46,322 bases of DNA from Gammaproteobacteria bacterium (GCA_009842505.1 VYFG01000021.1:1-46322); one strand, 5' to 3'; positions 29,532-38,006 are shown, counted from the stretch's first letter. Notes: generated from the letters alone by a model not told the origin. Program-made: numbers and translations.

Positions 29532-29789
29532 ATGCTGACCTGGGTCTACAAGAGCGCGCGAAAGGCCGACACCTACCTGTACATCGATCGCAAGGACGAC
29601 TTCACGCGGGTGCCCAGTTCCCTGCTGGACCTGATGGGCCGGCTGGACTATGTCCTCGAGGTGGACCTGTCCTCCCGCGAAAGACTGGCCCGGGCGGATA
29701 TCGACGAGGTGCGCTCCAGGCTGCACGACAACGGCTATTTTGTCCAGCTGCCGCCCGGGGAGACGGCACAGGACAGGGCCGGACGGTGA
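29532..29789 (+). CDS. YcgL domain-containing protein
   Basis: An 85-residue protein of the YcgL family. It opens MLTWVYKSARKADTYLYIDRKDDFTRVP and continues DLMGRLDYVLEVDLSSRERLARADIDEV before GYFVQLPPGE, matching the alpha/beta fold of YcgL. Members are short, conserved in Gammaproteobacteria, and lack a known role, though some are linked to RNA metabolism. It is followed by a membrane protein gene 4 bases later. Confidence 0.9.
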   Translation: MLTWVYKSARKADTYLYIDRKDDFTRVPSSLLDLMGRLDYVLEVDLSSRERLARADIDEVRSRLHDNGYFVQLPPGETAQDRAGR

Positions 29790-29793
29790 TTCC

Positions 29794-30153
29794 ATGCTGA
29801 CCAAGATCCTCTTCACCATCATCGTGGTGATCGGCGTTGCACTGTATTTCCGTACCAAGAAGAACCCCCCCAGGGTGCGGGAGGCGGCCGAATCCGGGGA
29901 GGAGTCCGCACCCTCCACGCGGACGGTGGTCTACATCCTGCTCGCCCTCATGGTGGCGGTGTCCATCGGCGTGTTCGTCCTCAAGTGGCAGCAGGACAAC
30001 CGCATCATCGAGATCCGGGTCACCACGGAATCCGGCGAGGTGGTCAACTACCAGGCCCGCCACAAGGATATCAGCGGGCGCAGCTTCCTCTCGCTGGAGG
30101 GCGTCCAGGTGACCCTCGGGGCGGGGGACCGCGTGGAGACGCTGGGTTATTGA
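29794..30153 (+). CDS. Small membrane protein, unknown function
   Basis: A 119-residue protein with an N-terminal hydrophobic segment (ILFTIIVVIGVALYF), a polar linker, a second helix (VVYILLALMVAVSIGVFVL) and a C-terminal soluble part with strand-like IIEIRVTTESGEVVNYQA and a VTLGAGDRVETLGY end. It probably spans the inner membrane twice. I do not recognise a family. It sits between YcgL and a rhomboid protease and its stop overlaps the likely rhomboid start, so it may act with that protease. Confidence 0.75.
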   Translation: MLTKILFTIIVVIGVALYFRTKKNPPRVREAAESGEESAPSTRTVVYILLALMVAVSIGVFVLKWQQDNRIIEIRVTTESGEVVNYQARHKDISGRSFLSLEGVQVTLGAGDRVETLGY

Positions 30154-30749
30154 GAACGCCGCTGCCCACGGTGCCCGTGACGCTGGCGCTGATCGGGACC
30201 TGCATCCTGGTCTACCTGCTCATGATGTGGAACCAGGAATGGGTGGTGCGCGGTCTGCTGATCTCGGTGTATTACCACCCGGCGCTGCCCGAGATCCGCG
30301 GGGGCGAGGTCTGGCGCCTGATTACGCCGGCATTTCTGCATTTCGGGCTCTTCCATATCGTCTTCAACCTGCTGTGGACCTGGGAGTTCGGCCGCCTGAT
30401 CGAGAGCCGCCAGGGCGGTCTCATGCTGCTGCTCCTGTTCCTGGTCTGCAGCCTGGCGGCGAACATCGCCCAGTACCAGGTGGACGGCCCCGCCTTCGGC
30501 GGAATGTCCGGGGTCATCTACGCGTTCTTCGGCTACACTTGGACCCAGGGCTTCGCCAATCCCCGCTTCGGGGTCCGGCTCAACCCCCCGGTGATCTACC
30601 TGCTCCTCGGCTGGTTCGTCATCTGCTGGACCGGGATCCTGGAAAGTCTGTTCGGACTCGGGGTCGCGAACACGGCCCATACCGCGGGGCTGGTCTCGGG
30701 CCTGGCGGTCTCTCTCGCCGTGATCGTCTGGCAGCGCCTGGTCCGCTGA
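30150..30749 (+). CDS. Rhomboid-family intramembrane serine protease
   Basis: A 199-residue membrane protein. The catalytic Ser120 is in FGGMSGVIYAFFGY and the His177 in NTAHTAGLVSG, the standard rhomboid dyad. The N-terminal WRLITPAFLHFGLFHIVFNLLW includes the conserved HxxxN-type helix region. Six helices are seen, as in bacterial GlpG-type cores without the soluble N-terminal domain. The TTG at 30150 overlaps the upstream stop (TTGA) and is the most likely start; GTG at 30171 or 30177 are alternatives. It cleaves membrane proteins of unknown identity. Confidence 0.87.
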   Translation: MRTPLPTVPVTLALIGTCILVYLLMMWNQEWVVRGLLISVYYHPALPEIRGGEVWRLITPAFLHFGLFHIVFNLLWTWEFGRLIESRQGGLMLLLLFLVCSLAANIAQYQVDGPAFGGMSGVIYAFFGYTWTQGFANPRFGVRLNPPVIYLLLGWFVICWTGILESLFGLGVANTAHTAGLVSGLAVSLAVIVWQRLVR

Positions 30750-30807
30750 GCCGGACCGAGGCACGGAAGCCCGACTCCCTGGAACGCCGGCCCCGTTTTT
30801 TTCCACA

Positions 30808-31968
30808 TCAGGTATAAAACATGCGGATATACGGGTCAAAAGCAAACAGCCTGTTTCGGCTCTGGCCCGTGATTTCGCTGAGAGTTCCATGTTCGCACAT
30901 CAAGGCGATCAATTCGTTTGCCGGGCCAAAGCTCACGCCGCAGAATTTAGCTGCCTGCTCGACACTGATAATGGGCCGCTCAAAAAGGTGACCCAGTAAA
31001 AGGGTGGCATTCGCTGCCCGTCTTCCAAAGTTTTCGTGAATCCGCTGTTCTGTCTTCGATTTCAGCTCGATTATTTCTGTCAATGTCGCCGCCGCTTCGG
31101 TAGCGGTTTGCTCCACGCCTACCAGAAAATATTTCAACCACTGCACCATGTCATTGTGGGTTCGGACCCGCGTCAGATTGTCATAGTACAGATCCTTGTC
31201 TTTCTCAAAATAAGTGGAAAGGTACAGCAAGGGCTGGTCAAGAATCCCCTCGCTCACGAGAAACAGGGTAATCAGCAGGCGGCCTATTCTTCCATTCCCA
31301 TCCAGGAAGGGATGGATGGTTTCAAACTGGTAGTGCGCGATACCGACCCGAACCAGAGCCGGGAGCGTGATTTCCGTGTTGTGCAGAAACTTTTCCAGGT
31401 CGCCCACCAGGTCGGGCACATGTTCCTGTGCCGGTGGAATGAAGACCGCATCCGACAATCCGCTGCCACCGATCCAGTTCTGGCTGGTACGGAATTCACC
31501 GGGAAGTTTGTGCTCGCCACGAACCCCGCTAAGCAGTACCTGGTGTGCTTGCTTCAATAGTCGCGAAGACAGTGGAAGCGTTTTCAGCGAGTCAATGGCC
31601 TCATTCATGGCCTGGATGTAATTATTGACCTCCTGCCAGTCGTCACGGCGTTCCGGACTGATTGCTTCCTGCGGTAGCAGCACTTCGTCCACATTGGTTC
31701 TGGTGCCCTCAATCCGGCTGGATACCACCGCCTCCTTGGTGACATGCAATTGGATGAAGAGATCAGTATTCGGTACCAATCGTGCAAAGGAGTTGAGTTC
31801 TCCTAGCCGAATGGCCGCGTTTTCCACCAACTGGTTAATCTGCGGATTCTCCCAAACCCAGCTGTCGTTGATATTTGATGGCAGGAAGTACTGATATTGA
31901 TATCCTTGTCTGAATTCCCCTGACCGGTATTCTTCTAGTTTGATAACCACGGATTGGGCCTGATTCAC
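30808..31968 (-). CDS. Fic-family protein with N-terminal Fic_N and C-terminal winged helix
   Basis: A 386-residue protein that starts at a GTG. The N-terminal half has a Fic_N-type domain and the inhibitory helix SSRIEG (83-88). The catalytic motif HPFLDGNGRIGR (His219) is complete, so AMP transfer is likely, with self-inhibition by the N-terminal helix. The end (about 320-386, HLFERPIISVEQAAKFCGVSFGPANELIALMCEHGTL) is helix-turn-helix-like. It differs in sequence and N-terminal domain from the first Fic protein. The start lies in the palindrome TTCACAAGTGAA (31964-31975), and two operator-like blocks lie upstream. Confidence 0.92.
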   Translation of the reverse strand: MNQAQSVVIKLEEYRSGEFRQGYQYQYFLPSNINDSWVWENPQINQLVENAAIRLGELNSFARLVPNTDLFIQLHVTKEAVVSSRIEGTRTNVDEVLLPQEAISPERRDDWQEVNNYIQAMNEAIDSLKTLPLSSRLLKQAHQVLLSGVRGEHKLPGEFRTSQNWIGGSGLSDAVFIPPAQEHVPDLVGDLEKFLHNTEITLPALVRVGIAHYQFETIHPFLDGNGRIGRLLITLFLVSEGILDQPLLYLSTYFEKDKDLYYDNLTRVRTHNDMVQWLKYFLVGVEQTATEAAATLTEIIELKSKTEQRIHENFGRRAANATLLLGHLFERPIISVEQAAKFCGVSFGPANELIALMCEHGTLSEITGQSRNRLFAFDPYIRMFYT

Positions 31969-31983
31969 AAGTGAATTAGGTGA

Positions 31984-32040
31984 TTTTATTTCACTTTTAT
32001 CCGAAAAAGTAAAACAACGGAATTTTTATTTCACTTTTAT
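31984..32040 (-). promoter_or_regulatory. Operator-like repeat block next to the second Fic gene
   Basis: TTTTATTTCACTTTTAT occurs twice as a perfect 17-bp direct repeat at 31984-32000 and 32024-32040, 40 bp apart. A reverse-oriented related site, around GAAAAAGTAAAAC at 32003-32015, lies between them, giving a forward-reverse-forward layout. It is 16 bases before the start of the Fic gene. The AT-rich repeats could be promoter plus operator for the encoded winged-helix protein. Confidence 0.55.
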
Positions 32041-32336
32041 TCAGTAAGGACAAATTCGTGTAAATGTACATGAAAGCCAGTTCGCTCCTTCGTATTTCCG
32101 TATCCCAAGTCCGCCATTCTCCAGTATTTAGCCTCCAGCTGCCGCCAGATTCGCTCAAGTGAGATTGCGCGACCAATTCTGAAATCGACAAATCCCGCCT
32201 TCATCACGTTGGTCGGTATCTTCCGGCCCGGGCGGAATATCGCATGCAGATCGCCGACCACTGTCCCTTCCTGCTTCAAGATGCTTTTGTCTTTGGCAGT
32301 CTGAATCCATATCGCACGATTGATCAGACCCGTTTT
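32037..32336 (-). pseudogene. Unidentified coding remnant between two operator blocks
   Basis: The minus strand is open for about 99 codons from 32336 to the stop at 32037 without a clear start; a TTG at 32279 is the only candidate. The peptide has protein-like composition, with NRAIWIQTAKDKSILKQEG and PTNVMKAGFVDFRIGRAIS. I could not assign a family. Its position between the two copies of the operator suggests it is the leftover of another gene that shared the same control region. Confidence 0.35.
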
Positions 32337-32386
32337 TCAACCTACTTCTCAGGCGAACTCCATATACTACAGGGAAATTCAGGAGC

Positions 32387-32440
32387 TTTATTTTACTTTT
32401 GCTTCATAAAATGAAATAACGGAAATCTTATTTTACTTTC
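32387..32440 (-). promoter_or_regulatory. Second copy of the Fic-type operator block
   Basis: Sites related to the first block occur at 32387-32400 (TTTATTTTACTTTT) and 32428-32440 (TTATTTTACTTTC), again 40 bp apart, with a reverse-oriented copy at 32405-32420 (CATAAAATGAAATAAC) between them. The whole block is displaced by exactly 400 bp from the first one. Base changes between the blocks are modest, so this looks like a duplication of the control region. Confidence 0.5.
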
Positions 32441-32534
32441 GTTCCATAAGTTAACGAACTGCCGGCGCGCCCGAAAGCAGCGCAGCCAGGCTCTGAACAT
32501 CCGCGAATTCCGGAACCCGGCCCCAAAATCAGCC

Positions 32535-32564
32535 TTGATCCCGCCGAGCGCGCTGGGGTACATT
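32535..32564 (+). promoter_or_regulatory. Predicted promoter for the ileS leader
   Basis: TTGATC at 32535-32540 and TACATT at 32559-32564 are spaced by 18 bp, near the sigma-70 pattern. Transcription would begin at about 32571, ten bases before stem I of the T-box. The -10 is weak, so this is a positional guess. Confidence 0.35.
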
Positions 32565-32570
32565 CCGCGC

Positions 32571-32905
32571 AATGCGTTGACGGGGACGAGTAGTCCGGCC
32601 GCTGCTGGGACGCGGAACACCGGTTCCGCCTCCAGCGATCAGGGGATGGTGCAAGCCCTGACGGCATGCCGGGTGAATATCACCCCGGAGCAGCCCGCCG
32701 AAACGGTGCACGGTGTGTGCCGGAGTAGACCGGGCCGGATGCCTCCGATACGGGCCGGGGTCATGATGGTGACCCGATGAGGTGCATTCCGCGAGGGAGG
32801 CACGAAGCCGGGTGGTACCGCGATGCGTATCCCGTCGCCCCGGCAGGTGATGCAAGGCTCGGTCTTCGATTGGCGAGCCCTTGCATGATCTGCCGGGGTT
32901 TTTTT
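32571..32905 (+). promoter_or_regulatory. T-box riboswitch of ileS (isoleucine, transcriptional)
   Basis: Stem I base pairs CGGGG 32581-32585 with CCCCG 32683-32687; the 5' GACGAGTAGT and the 3' GTGAATATCA form the specifier loop, with ATC (Ile) at 32679-32681. CCGGC at 32595-32599 pairs with GCCGG at 32668-32672, and the arm carries AGCGATC and the distal GGGGATGGTGCAAGCC at 32642-32657. Two hairpins follow (32758-32775 and 32782-32803). The T-box is GGGTGGTACCGCG with TGGT at 32813-32816, whose T fits an A discriminator base as in tRNA-Ile. GCCGGG at 32807-32812 can pair with CCCGGC at 32839-32844. Uncharged tRNA-Ile would favour this antiterminator. Confidence 0.9.
32838..32905 (+). terminator. 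Intrinsic terminator within the T-box leader
   Basis: A long stem pairs CCCCGGCAG at 32838-32846 with CTGCCGGGG at 32890-32898 and continues inward through GATGCAAGGCTCG and CGAGCCCTTGCAT, with a loop near 32862-32873. Seven T follow at 32899-32905. The 5' arm of the stem is the same CCCGGC used by the antiterminator, so the two structures exclude each other. Confidence 0.9.
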
Positions 32906-32943
32906 CGTCCCGGCGTTTTACAAAGACACAGGAATCAAAGATC

Positions 32944-35900
32944 ATGGCATTCAGCGAAGTCAGCAGCCGCTACGACGGGCCCGCACTGGAGGCGGAGGTC
33001 CTCGAATTCTGGGACCGCGAATCGATCTTCGAGAAATCCCTCAAGCAGAGCGAGGGCCGGCCAAGGTTCAGTTTCAACGAGGGCCCCCCCACCGCGAACG
33101 GCAGGCCGGGCATCCACCATGTCCTGGCGCGGACGTTCAAGGACATCTACCCCCGCTACAAGACCATGCGCGGGTACCACGCCCCCCGCAAGGGGGGATG
33201 GGACACCCATGGCCTGCCGGTGGAGCACGAGATCGAAAAGAAACTCGGAATCTTCGACAAGAAGGAAATCGAACGGCAGGTGGGCGTCGCCGAATTCACC
33301 CGCCAGTGCCGCGAATCCGTGATGACCTACATCGGCGAGTGGGAGGCCATGACCCGGCGCATGGGATACTGGGTCAACCTCGAGGAGGCCTACTACACCC
33401 TCGACAACCGGTACATCGAGTCGGCCTGGAACCTGCTCCGGCAGATCTGGGACAAGGGGCTCATCTACCAGGGCTACAAGGTGGTGCCCTACGACCCCCG
33501 CATCGGCGCCACGCTGTCGTCCCACGAGGTGGCGCTGGGCTACCAGGAGGTGGAGGATCCCTCCATCACGGTGCGCTTCCGGTTGTCCGGCACGGCCGAC
33601 ACCAGCTTCCTGGTTTGGACCACCACGCCCTGGACGCTGCCGTCCAACCTGCTCCTGGCGGTCGGGGACGACATCGACTACGCGTTCGTGGAAACCGGGG
33701 ACGAGACGCTGATCGTCGCGGCCGCCCGCCTGGAAGCCCTTTTCGGCGACGCGGACTGCCGCGTGGCGAAGACCGTGAAGGGCCGGGACTTGGTGGGCAC
33801 CCGCTACGAGCGGCTGTTCGACTTCCTCGACGTGCCCCGCGGCGACCCGTTCCGCGTGGTGGCGGCGGACTTCGTCAGCACGGAGGACGGCACCGGCATC
33901 GTCCATGCCGCCCCCGCCTACGGTGTGGACGATCTTGCCCTGGGGGAGCGCGAGGGCCTGCCGGTGGTGCACGGGGTCGGCCTCGACGGCTGCTTCAGGC
34001 CGGAGGCCGGTCCGGTGGCCGGCCTGTTCTTCAAGGATGCGGACCCGGTGATCTGTTCCCTGCTGGAGGAACGGGGTCTCATGTTCCGCAACGAGAAGGC
34101 CCGGCACAACTACCCGTTCGGTTGGCGTACCGGCGACCCGCTGATCTACTACGCCAAGGAGGCCTGGTACATCCGCACCACGGCCATCCGGGACCGGATG
34201 GTGGCCCTCAACCGCACCATCAACTGGGTCCCGGAAACCATCCGGGAGGGGCGATTCGGCAACTGGCTCGAGAACAACGTCGACTGGGCGCTGTCGCGGG
34301 AGCGTTTCTGGGGTACGCCGCTGCCGGTGTGGACGGACGGCGAGGGCAACTACCACTGCATCGGCTCCCTGGCGGAACTCGAGGAGCTGAGCGGCGAATC
34401 CATGGCGGATGTAGACCTGCACCGCCCCCGCATCGACGGGGTCTCATTCGAGAAGGACGGCAGGACCTGGAACCGCGTGCCGGAGGTGATCGACTGCTGG
34501 TTCGATTCCGGCGCGATGTCCTATGCCCAGTGGCACTACCCCTTCGAGAACCACGAGACGTTCGAGGCGCACTTTCCCGCGGACTACATCTGCGAGGCCA
34601 TCGACCAGACCCGGGGCTGGTTCTATACCCTGCACGCCATCGCCGCGCTGGTGTCCGACAGCGTGGCCTACCGGAACTGCGTCTGCCTGAGCCATATCGT
34701 GGACGCCAACGGCAAGAAAATGTCCAAGTCCCTCGGCAACATCGTCGACCCCTACGACGTGTTCGACACCATCGGTGTGGATGCCCTGCGCTGGCTGTTT
34801 CTCGCCCGCACCGCCCCGGATGCGCAGAAACGGATTTCGGTGGACATCGTGCGGGAGGTGGCGGCGTCCTTCGTCAACACTTTCTGGAACACCTACGCGT
34901 TCTTCGTGCTCTACGCCCGGCTGGACGGCTTCGACCCGGGGCAGCGCATCCCGGTGGCCGAGCGCCCGGAAATCGACCGCTGGGTCCTTGCCCTCGCCCA
35001 CGGCACGCTGAAGACCGTCACGGAATGCCTGGATGCCTATGACGCCCGCGGCGCCGGCGAGGCCATCGAAAAACTGGTGGACCAGCTCAGCAACTGGTAT
35101 GTCCGCCGCAACCGCAGGCGCTTCTGGAAAAGCGAGGCCGGCGCGGACAAGCAGGCCGCCTACCTGACGCTGTACGAATGCCTCGACATGGCCCACCGGA
35201 TGATGGCGCCCTTCATGCCCTTCCTGAGCGAGGCGGTATACCGGAACCTGGCCGGTCTGGTTCCGGGCAGCCCCGAGAGCGTCCACCTTACCGCCTGGCC
35301 GGCGGCGGACCCGGACTGCCTGGACGACCGGCTGGTCTACGAGATGGACATGGTGCAGCAGGCGGTGGCCCTTGGCCGCACCACCCGGGAGGAGAGCCGC
35401 GTCCGGGTGCGCCAGCCGCTCTCCCGCCTGCTGGTGAGCGCAACGGACGAGAGCGCTCGCGCAGCAGTCGCCAAGCACGCCAGGCAGGTCGAGGAGGAAC
35501 TCAACGTCAAGGCGGTGGAATTCATCAGCGGCGACAGCAACCTGGTCAGCTACGAGGTGAAACCGAACTTTCCGAGCCTCGGCAAACGCTACGGCAAGCT
35601 GATGCCCGCCATCAAGAAAGCGCTGGCGGAAGCCGACGGCGCCTGGATCGCCGGGGAGGTCGCCGCGGGGCGGCCGTTCACCCTCAGCATCGAGGAGCAG
35701 GACGTCACCTTCGGGCCCGGGGACTGCCAGGTGCTGACCGGCTCCGCCGAGGGCTATGCCTGCGCCGCCGGGGGCGGCTTCATGGTCGCCCTCGACACCG
35801 GCCTGAACGAGGAACTGATCCTGGAAGGCCTTGCCCGGGAAATCGTGCGGTCAGTCCAGGATGCGCGCAAGTCCGCCGGCCTCGACGTATCGGACCGGAT

Positions 35901-36078
35901 CATCCTGGGCATCAGCGGAACGGGGGCGGTGCCGGAGGCGCTGCGCATGCACGGCGAATACATCGCCGCGGAAACCCTGGCGGCAAAGCTGGCGGACGCG
36001 GATGCCGTGGAGGGCTGGTCGGCGGAGCGGTCACTGGAGGACACCTCCTGGAGCATCACGCTGGCAAGGGCAGGCTGA
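32944..36078 (+). CDS. ileS: Isoleucyl-tRNA synthetase, type 2 (IleRS2)
   Basis: A 1044-residue class I synthetase charging tRNA-Ile. Its first signature reads GIHH (56-59, within PTANGRPGIHHVLART) instead of HxGH; the second is KMSKS (592-596). The editing domain (VWTTTPWTLPSN) and the extended C-terminus are those of the long type 2 form found in eukaryotes and some bacteria, which is tolerant of mupirocin; most Gammaproteobacteria carry type 1 of about 940 residues near ribF-lspA. The start at 32944 has CAGGAA nearby upstream. It stands alone after a T-box leader, between a Fic gene and a hydroxylase gene, suggesting acquisition as a unit. Confidence 0.96.
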   Translation: MAFSEVSSRYDGPALEAEVLEFWDRESIFEKSLKQSEGRPRFSFNEGPPTANGRPGIHHVLARTFKDIYPRYKTMRGYHAPRKGGWDTHGLPVEHEIEKKLGIFDKKEIERQVGVAEFTRQCRESVMTYIGEWEAMTRRMGYWVNLEEAYYTLDNRYIESAWNLLRQIWDKGLIYQGYKVVPYDPRIGATLSSHEVALGYQEVEDPSITVRFRLSGTADTSFLVWTTTPWTLPSNLLLAVGDDIDYAFVETGDETLIVAAARLEALFGDADCRVAKTVKGRDLVGTRYERLFDFLDVPRGDPFRVVAADFVSTEDGTGIVHAAPAYGVDDLALGEREGLPVVHGVGLDGCFRPEAGPVAGLFFKDADPVICSLLEERGLMFRNEKARHNYPFGWRTGDPLIYYAKEAWYIRTTAIRDRMVALNRTINWVPETIREGRFGNWLENNVDWALSRERFWGTPLPVWTDGEGNYHCIGSLAELEELSGESMADVDLHRPRIDGVSFEKDGRTWNRVPEVIDCWFDSGAMSYAQWHYPFENHETFEAHFPADYICEAIDQTRGWFYTLHAIAALVSDSVAYRNCVCLSHIVDANGKKMSKSLGNIVDPYDVFDTIGVDALRWLFLARTAPDAQKRISVDIVREVAASFVNTFWNTYAFFVLYARLDGFDPGQRIPVAERPEIDRWVLALAHGTLKTVTECLDAYDARGAGEAIEKLVDQLSNWYVRRNRRRFWKSEAGADKQAAYLTLYECLDMAHRMMAPFMPFLSEAVYRNLAGLVPGSPESVHLTAWPAADPDCLDDRLVYEMDMVQQAVALGRTTREESRVRVRQPLSRLLVSATDESARAAVAKHARQVEEELNVKAVEFISGDSNLVSYEVKPNFPSLGKRYGKLMPAIKKALAEADGAWIAGEVAAGRPFTLSIEEQDVTFGPGDCQVLTGSAEGYACAAGGGFMVALDTGLNEELILEGLAREIVRSVQDARKSAGLDVSDRIILGISGTGAVPEALRMHGEYIAAETLAAKLADADAVEGWSAERSLEDTSWSITLARAG

Positions 36079-36151
36079 TCGGGCCTGCCGGCCGGCACGC
36101 GATTGCAGCCCCGGGCCGGCCCTGCAAATGGCGGCCCGGACAGCCCCGGGC

Positions 36152-37207
36152 TCAGGCCGCATTGCCGACCCGCCGCTCTGATTTCCTCGCCAGGATCCGA
36201 CGGCGGCGTTCATGGATGTGTCGGTCGCCTTCCGGGGTGCCGTCATGGAAGCTGCCGAAGATCTTGTCCCAGGGCGTTTCGTAGGTGCCGTAATTGCAGT
36301 GGATGTATTTGTGGTGCAACTGGTGCATGAAATCGCCCAGCTGCACCTGGACCCTGCTGGAGAGCTTCAGCTTCTCGTAGCCGCAATGCGAAGTCGGCCC
36401 GGCAATGGTGTGAAGCAGCAGGTTGAAGATCATGTGGATGGGGTGGCTTGCGACGAGGAAATAGATCAGCGCATCCGAATAGAGCCCGATATGCTCGACG
36501 GGGTGCATCGCATGGCCGGACCAGGGGCCGGTATTGACGTTCTTGTGATGCCAGGAATGGACGTGTCTGTACAGGGGCCCGATGTGCAGCGCACGGTGGA
36601 ACCAGTAGAAATGAAAACCGGACCAGACCGGGATGAGCAGCAGGACGCCGATAAACAGTCCCGGATTCTCCGTGAAGGTGATCAGCACGGCATAGCCGTT
36701 GGCATAGGCCCACAGCATCAGGCATTCGAACAGGGTGCCGACCAGGACCGACGACCCCAGGGTCCAGAACATGTTGTCCCAGACCTGGTTGCCGAAATGA
36801 AACACCCTGGAATCCCTGGCGAGCGGGCGCTTGTCGTAGCGCATCTCGTCCCCCTGCCCGGCAAAGGTGAAGAACCAGAGATGGAGCCCCCCCGCGATGG
36901 TCAGGACAAGGATGAAGTTGCGCAGCCAGATCTCGAACATCCAGTCGAACCGGAAGGTCGCGGTCCGCTCCAGCGACGGCACGAACCAGTGCCAGATCGC
37001 GATCGCCGCCAACAGGATGAAGAACCGCTCCGCCAGCGGACTCCAGGACTTCAGCAGGTAGACCAGGCACTTCCCCGGCTTGAGCGGCCATTCGCAATAG
37101 GGAGCCTGGGTGATCGGCAGGGTTGGCGTGAAGTGCCAGGTGTTCCGGGGCGCCCGTCTTTTTCCGGGCGCCGCCATGCCGCCTGCGGTCGCATCGACTC
37201 CGGTCAT
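36152..37207 (-). CDS. Fatty acid hydroxylase/sterol desaturase superfamily protein
   Basis: A 351-residue integral membrane di-iron protein. The His clusters are HRALH, HSWHH and HQLHH, with a further His in HAMHPVEH, matching the eight-His pattern that binds two irons in this superfamily. About four membrane helices precede and surround the clusters. Substrate could be a sterol-like, fatty acid or carotenoid lipid. It faces ileS tail to tail (73 bases between). Confidence 0.88.
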   Translation of the reverse strand: MTGVDATAGGMAAPGKRRAPRNTWHFTPTLPITQAPYCEWPLKPGKCLVYLLKSWSPLAERFFILLAAIAIWHWFVPSLERTATFRFDWMFEIWLRNFILVLTIAGGLHLWFFTFAGQGDEMRYDKRPLARDSRVFHFGNQVWDNMFWTLGSSVLVGTLFECLMLWAYANGYAVLITFTENPGLFIGVLLLIPVWSGFHFYWFHRALHIGPLYRHVHSWHHKNVNTGPWSGHAMHPVEHIGLYSDALIYFLVASHPIHMIFNLLLHTIAGPTSHCGYEKLKLSSRVQVQLGDFMHQLHHKYIHCNYGTYETPWDKIFGSFHDGTPEGDRHIHERRRRILARKSERRVGNAA

Positions 37208-38006
37208 GTTCGTCTCACCTCGTGTCAGTCTGTTCAGAATCTGCCGCCGTATACCGGAAAACCCGGTCCATGGGGGTTATTCGGAATGCGGGAACACTGC
37301 AGGCACATCCCCGGGCTTCATCCCGCTCATGACCAGCCGGAGTTGCCCGTCTCTTGCCGGGCATTGGCGAGCGATACCCCGATCGGTTGCTGGCGGATGG
37401 ATACAAACCGGGAAGGCCGGAAGCGCACACCCTGGCGGAGAAAAAGGAAACCGGTGACATCGCATCACCATGAAGGTGCACTGGAGGATTCGCAGGGTAT
37501 TTTTGTTGGCTCACGCAAGTCAATATCAGGACCGGCGGGGATTCACTTCCGGACGCATTGCCGGTGGGTTTTGACGCAGGCAGAGCATATCCCGGCACCG
37601 TGGCAGGCGCCCGTTCAGGGGATTCGTCCAGACGCCATTTCCCATTGCCCCGAAAACCCGCGGCGGCGGTCATGGAATTGAAGATTCATGTGCCAGTGCT
37701 GATCCCGGAATGTCCCGGCAAGGGATTGCCGGCGATCATTGACAGTATTCTGATTCCCCTCCTGGAATGGCTATAATCCGCGTGCGGGAGCGGCCTTTCA
37801 GAACCCTTTCCTGCGGCTTCTTCCAACCGGTCAATTCAAATCCATATCGACATGTCAAAATCCGCTGTTGCGGCCGGCATCACCGGCCGGCACGGCAGCC
37901 GCACGAACGGGTTTCCGCCGGATCCGGTCATCCTGCCAGCAACCATGGCGCCCTCCCCCGGCCATCGGCCCCGTCCCGGCGGACGGCATGATTCAGGGGG
38001 CCTGAC
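37208..38006. other. Long gap without a recognisable gene
   Basis: About 800 bases between divergent genes. No frame reads like protein. A TATAAT at 37772-37777 may be a -10 element for the sugar operon, but no matching -35 is clear. A small hairpin, GGCCGG and CCGGCC with a 5-base loop, lies at 37872-37888. No RNA gene was recognised. Confidence 0.4.

Noticed and set aside
32393..32667. Two minus-strand open frames of 75 and 79 codons before the ileS leader
   Set aside because: No recognisable domain, and they overlap the predicted promoter and stem I of the T-box.
37380..37460. Possible riboswitch-like sequence with AAACCGGGAAGGCCGG
   Set aside because: It does not fit the conserved core of a cyclic-di-GMP or other riboswitch that I know, and no downstream gene lies close on that strand.
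37739..37777. TTGACA and TATAAT before the UDP-sugar operon
   Set aside because: The spacer is about 27 bp, too long for a sigma-70 promoter; only the -10 is mentioned.
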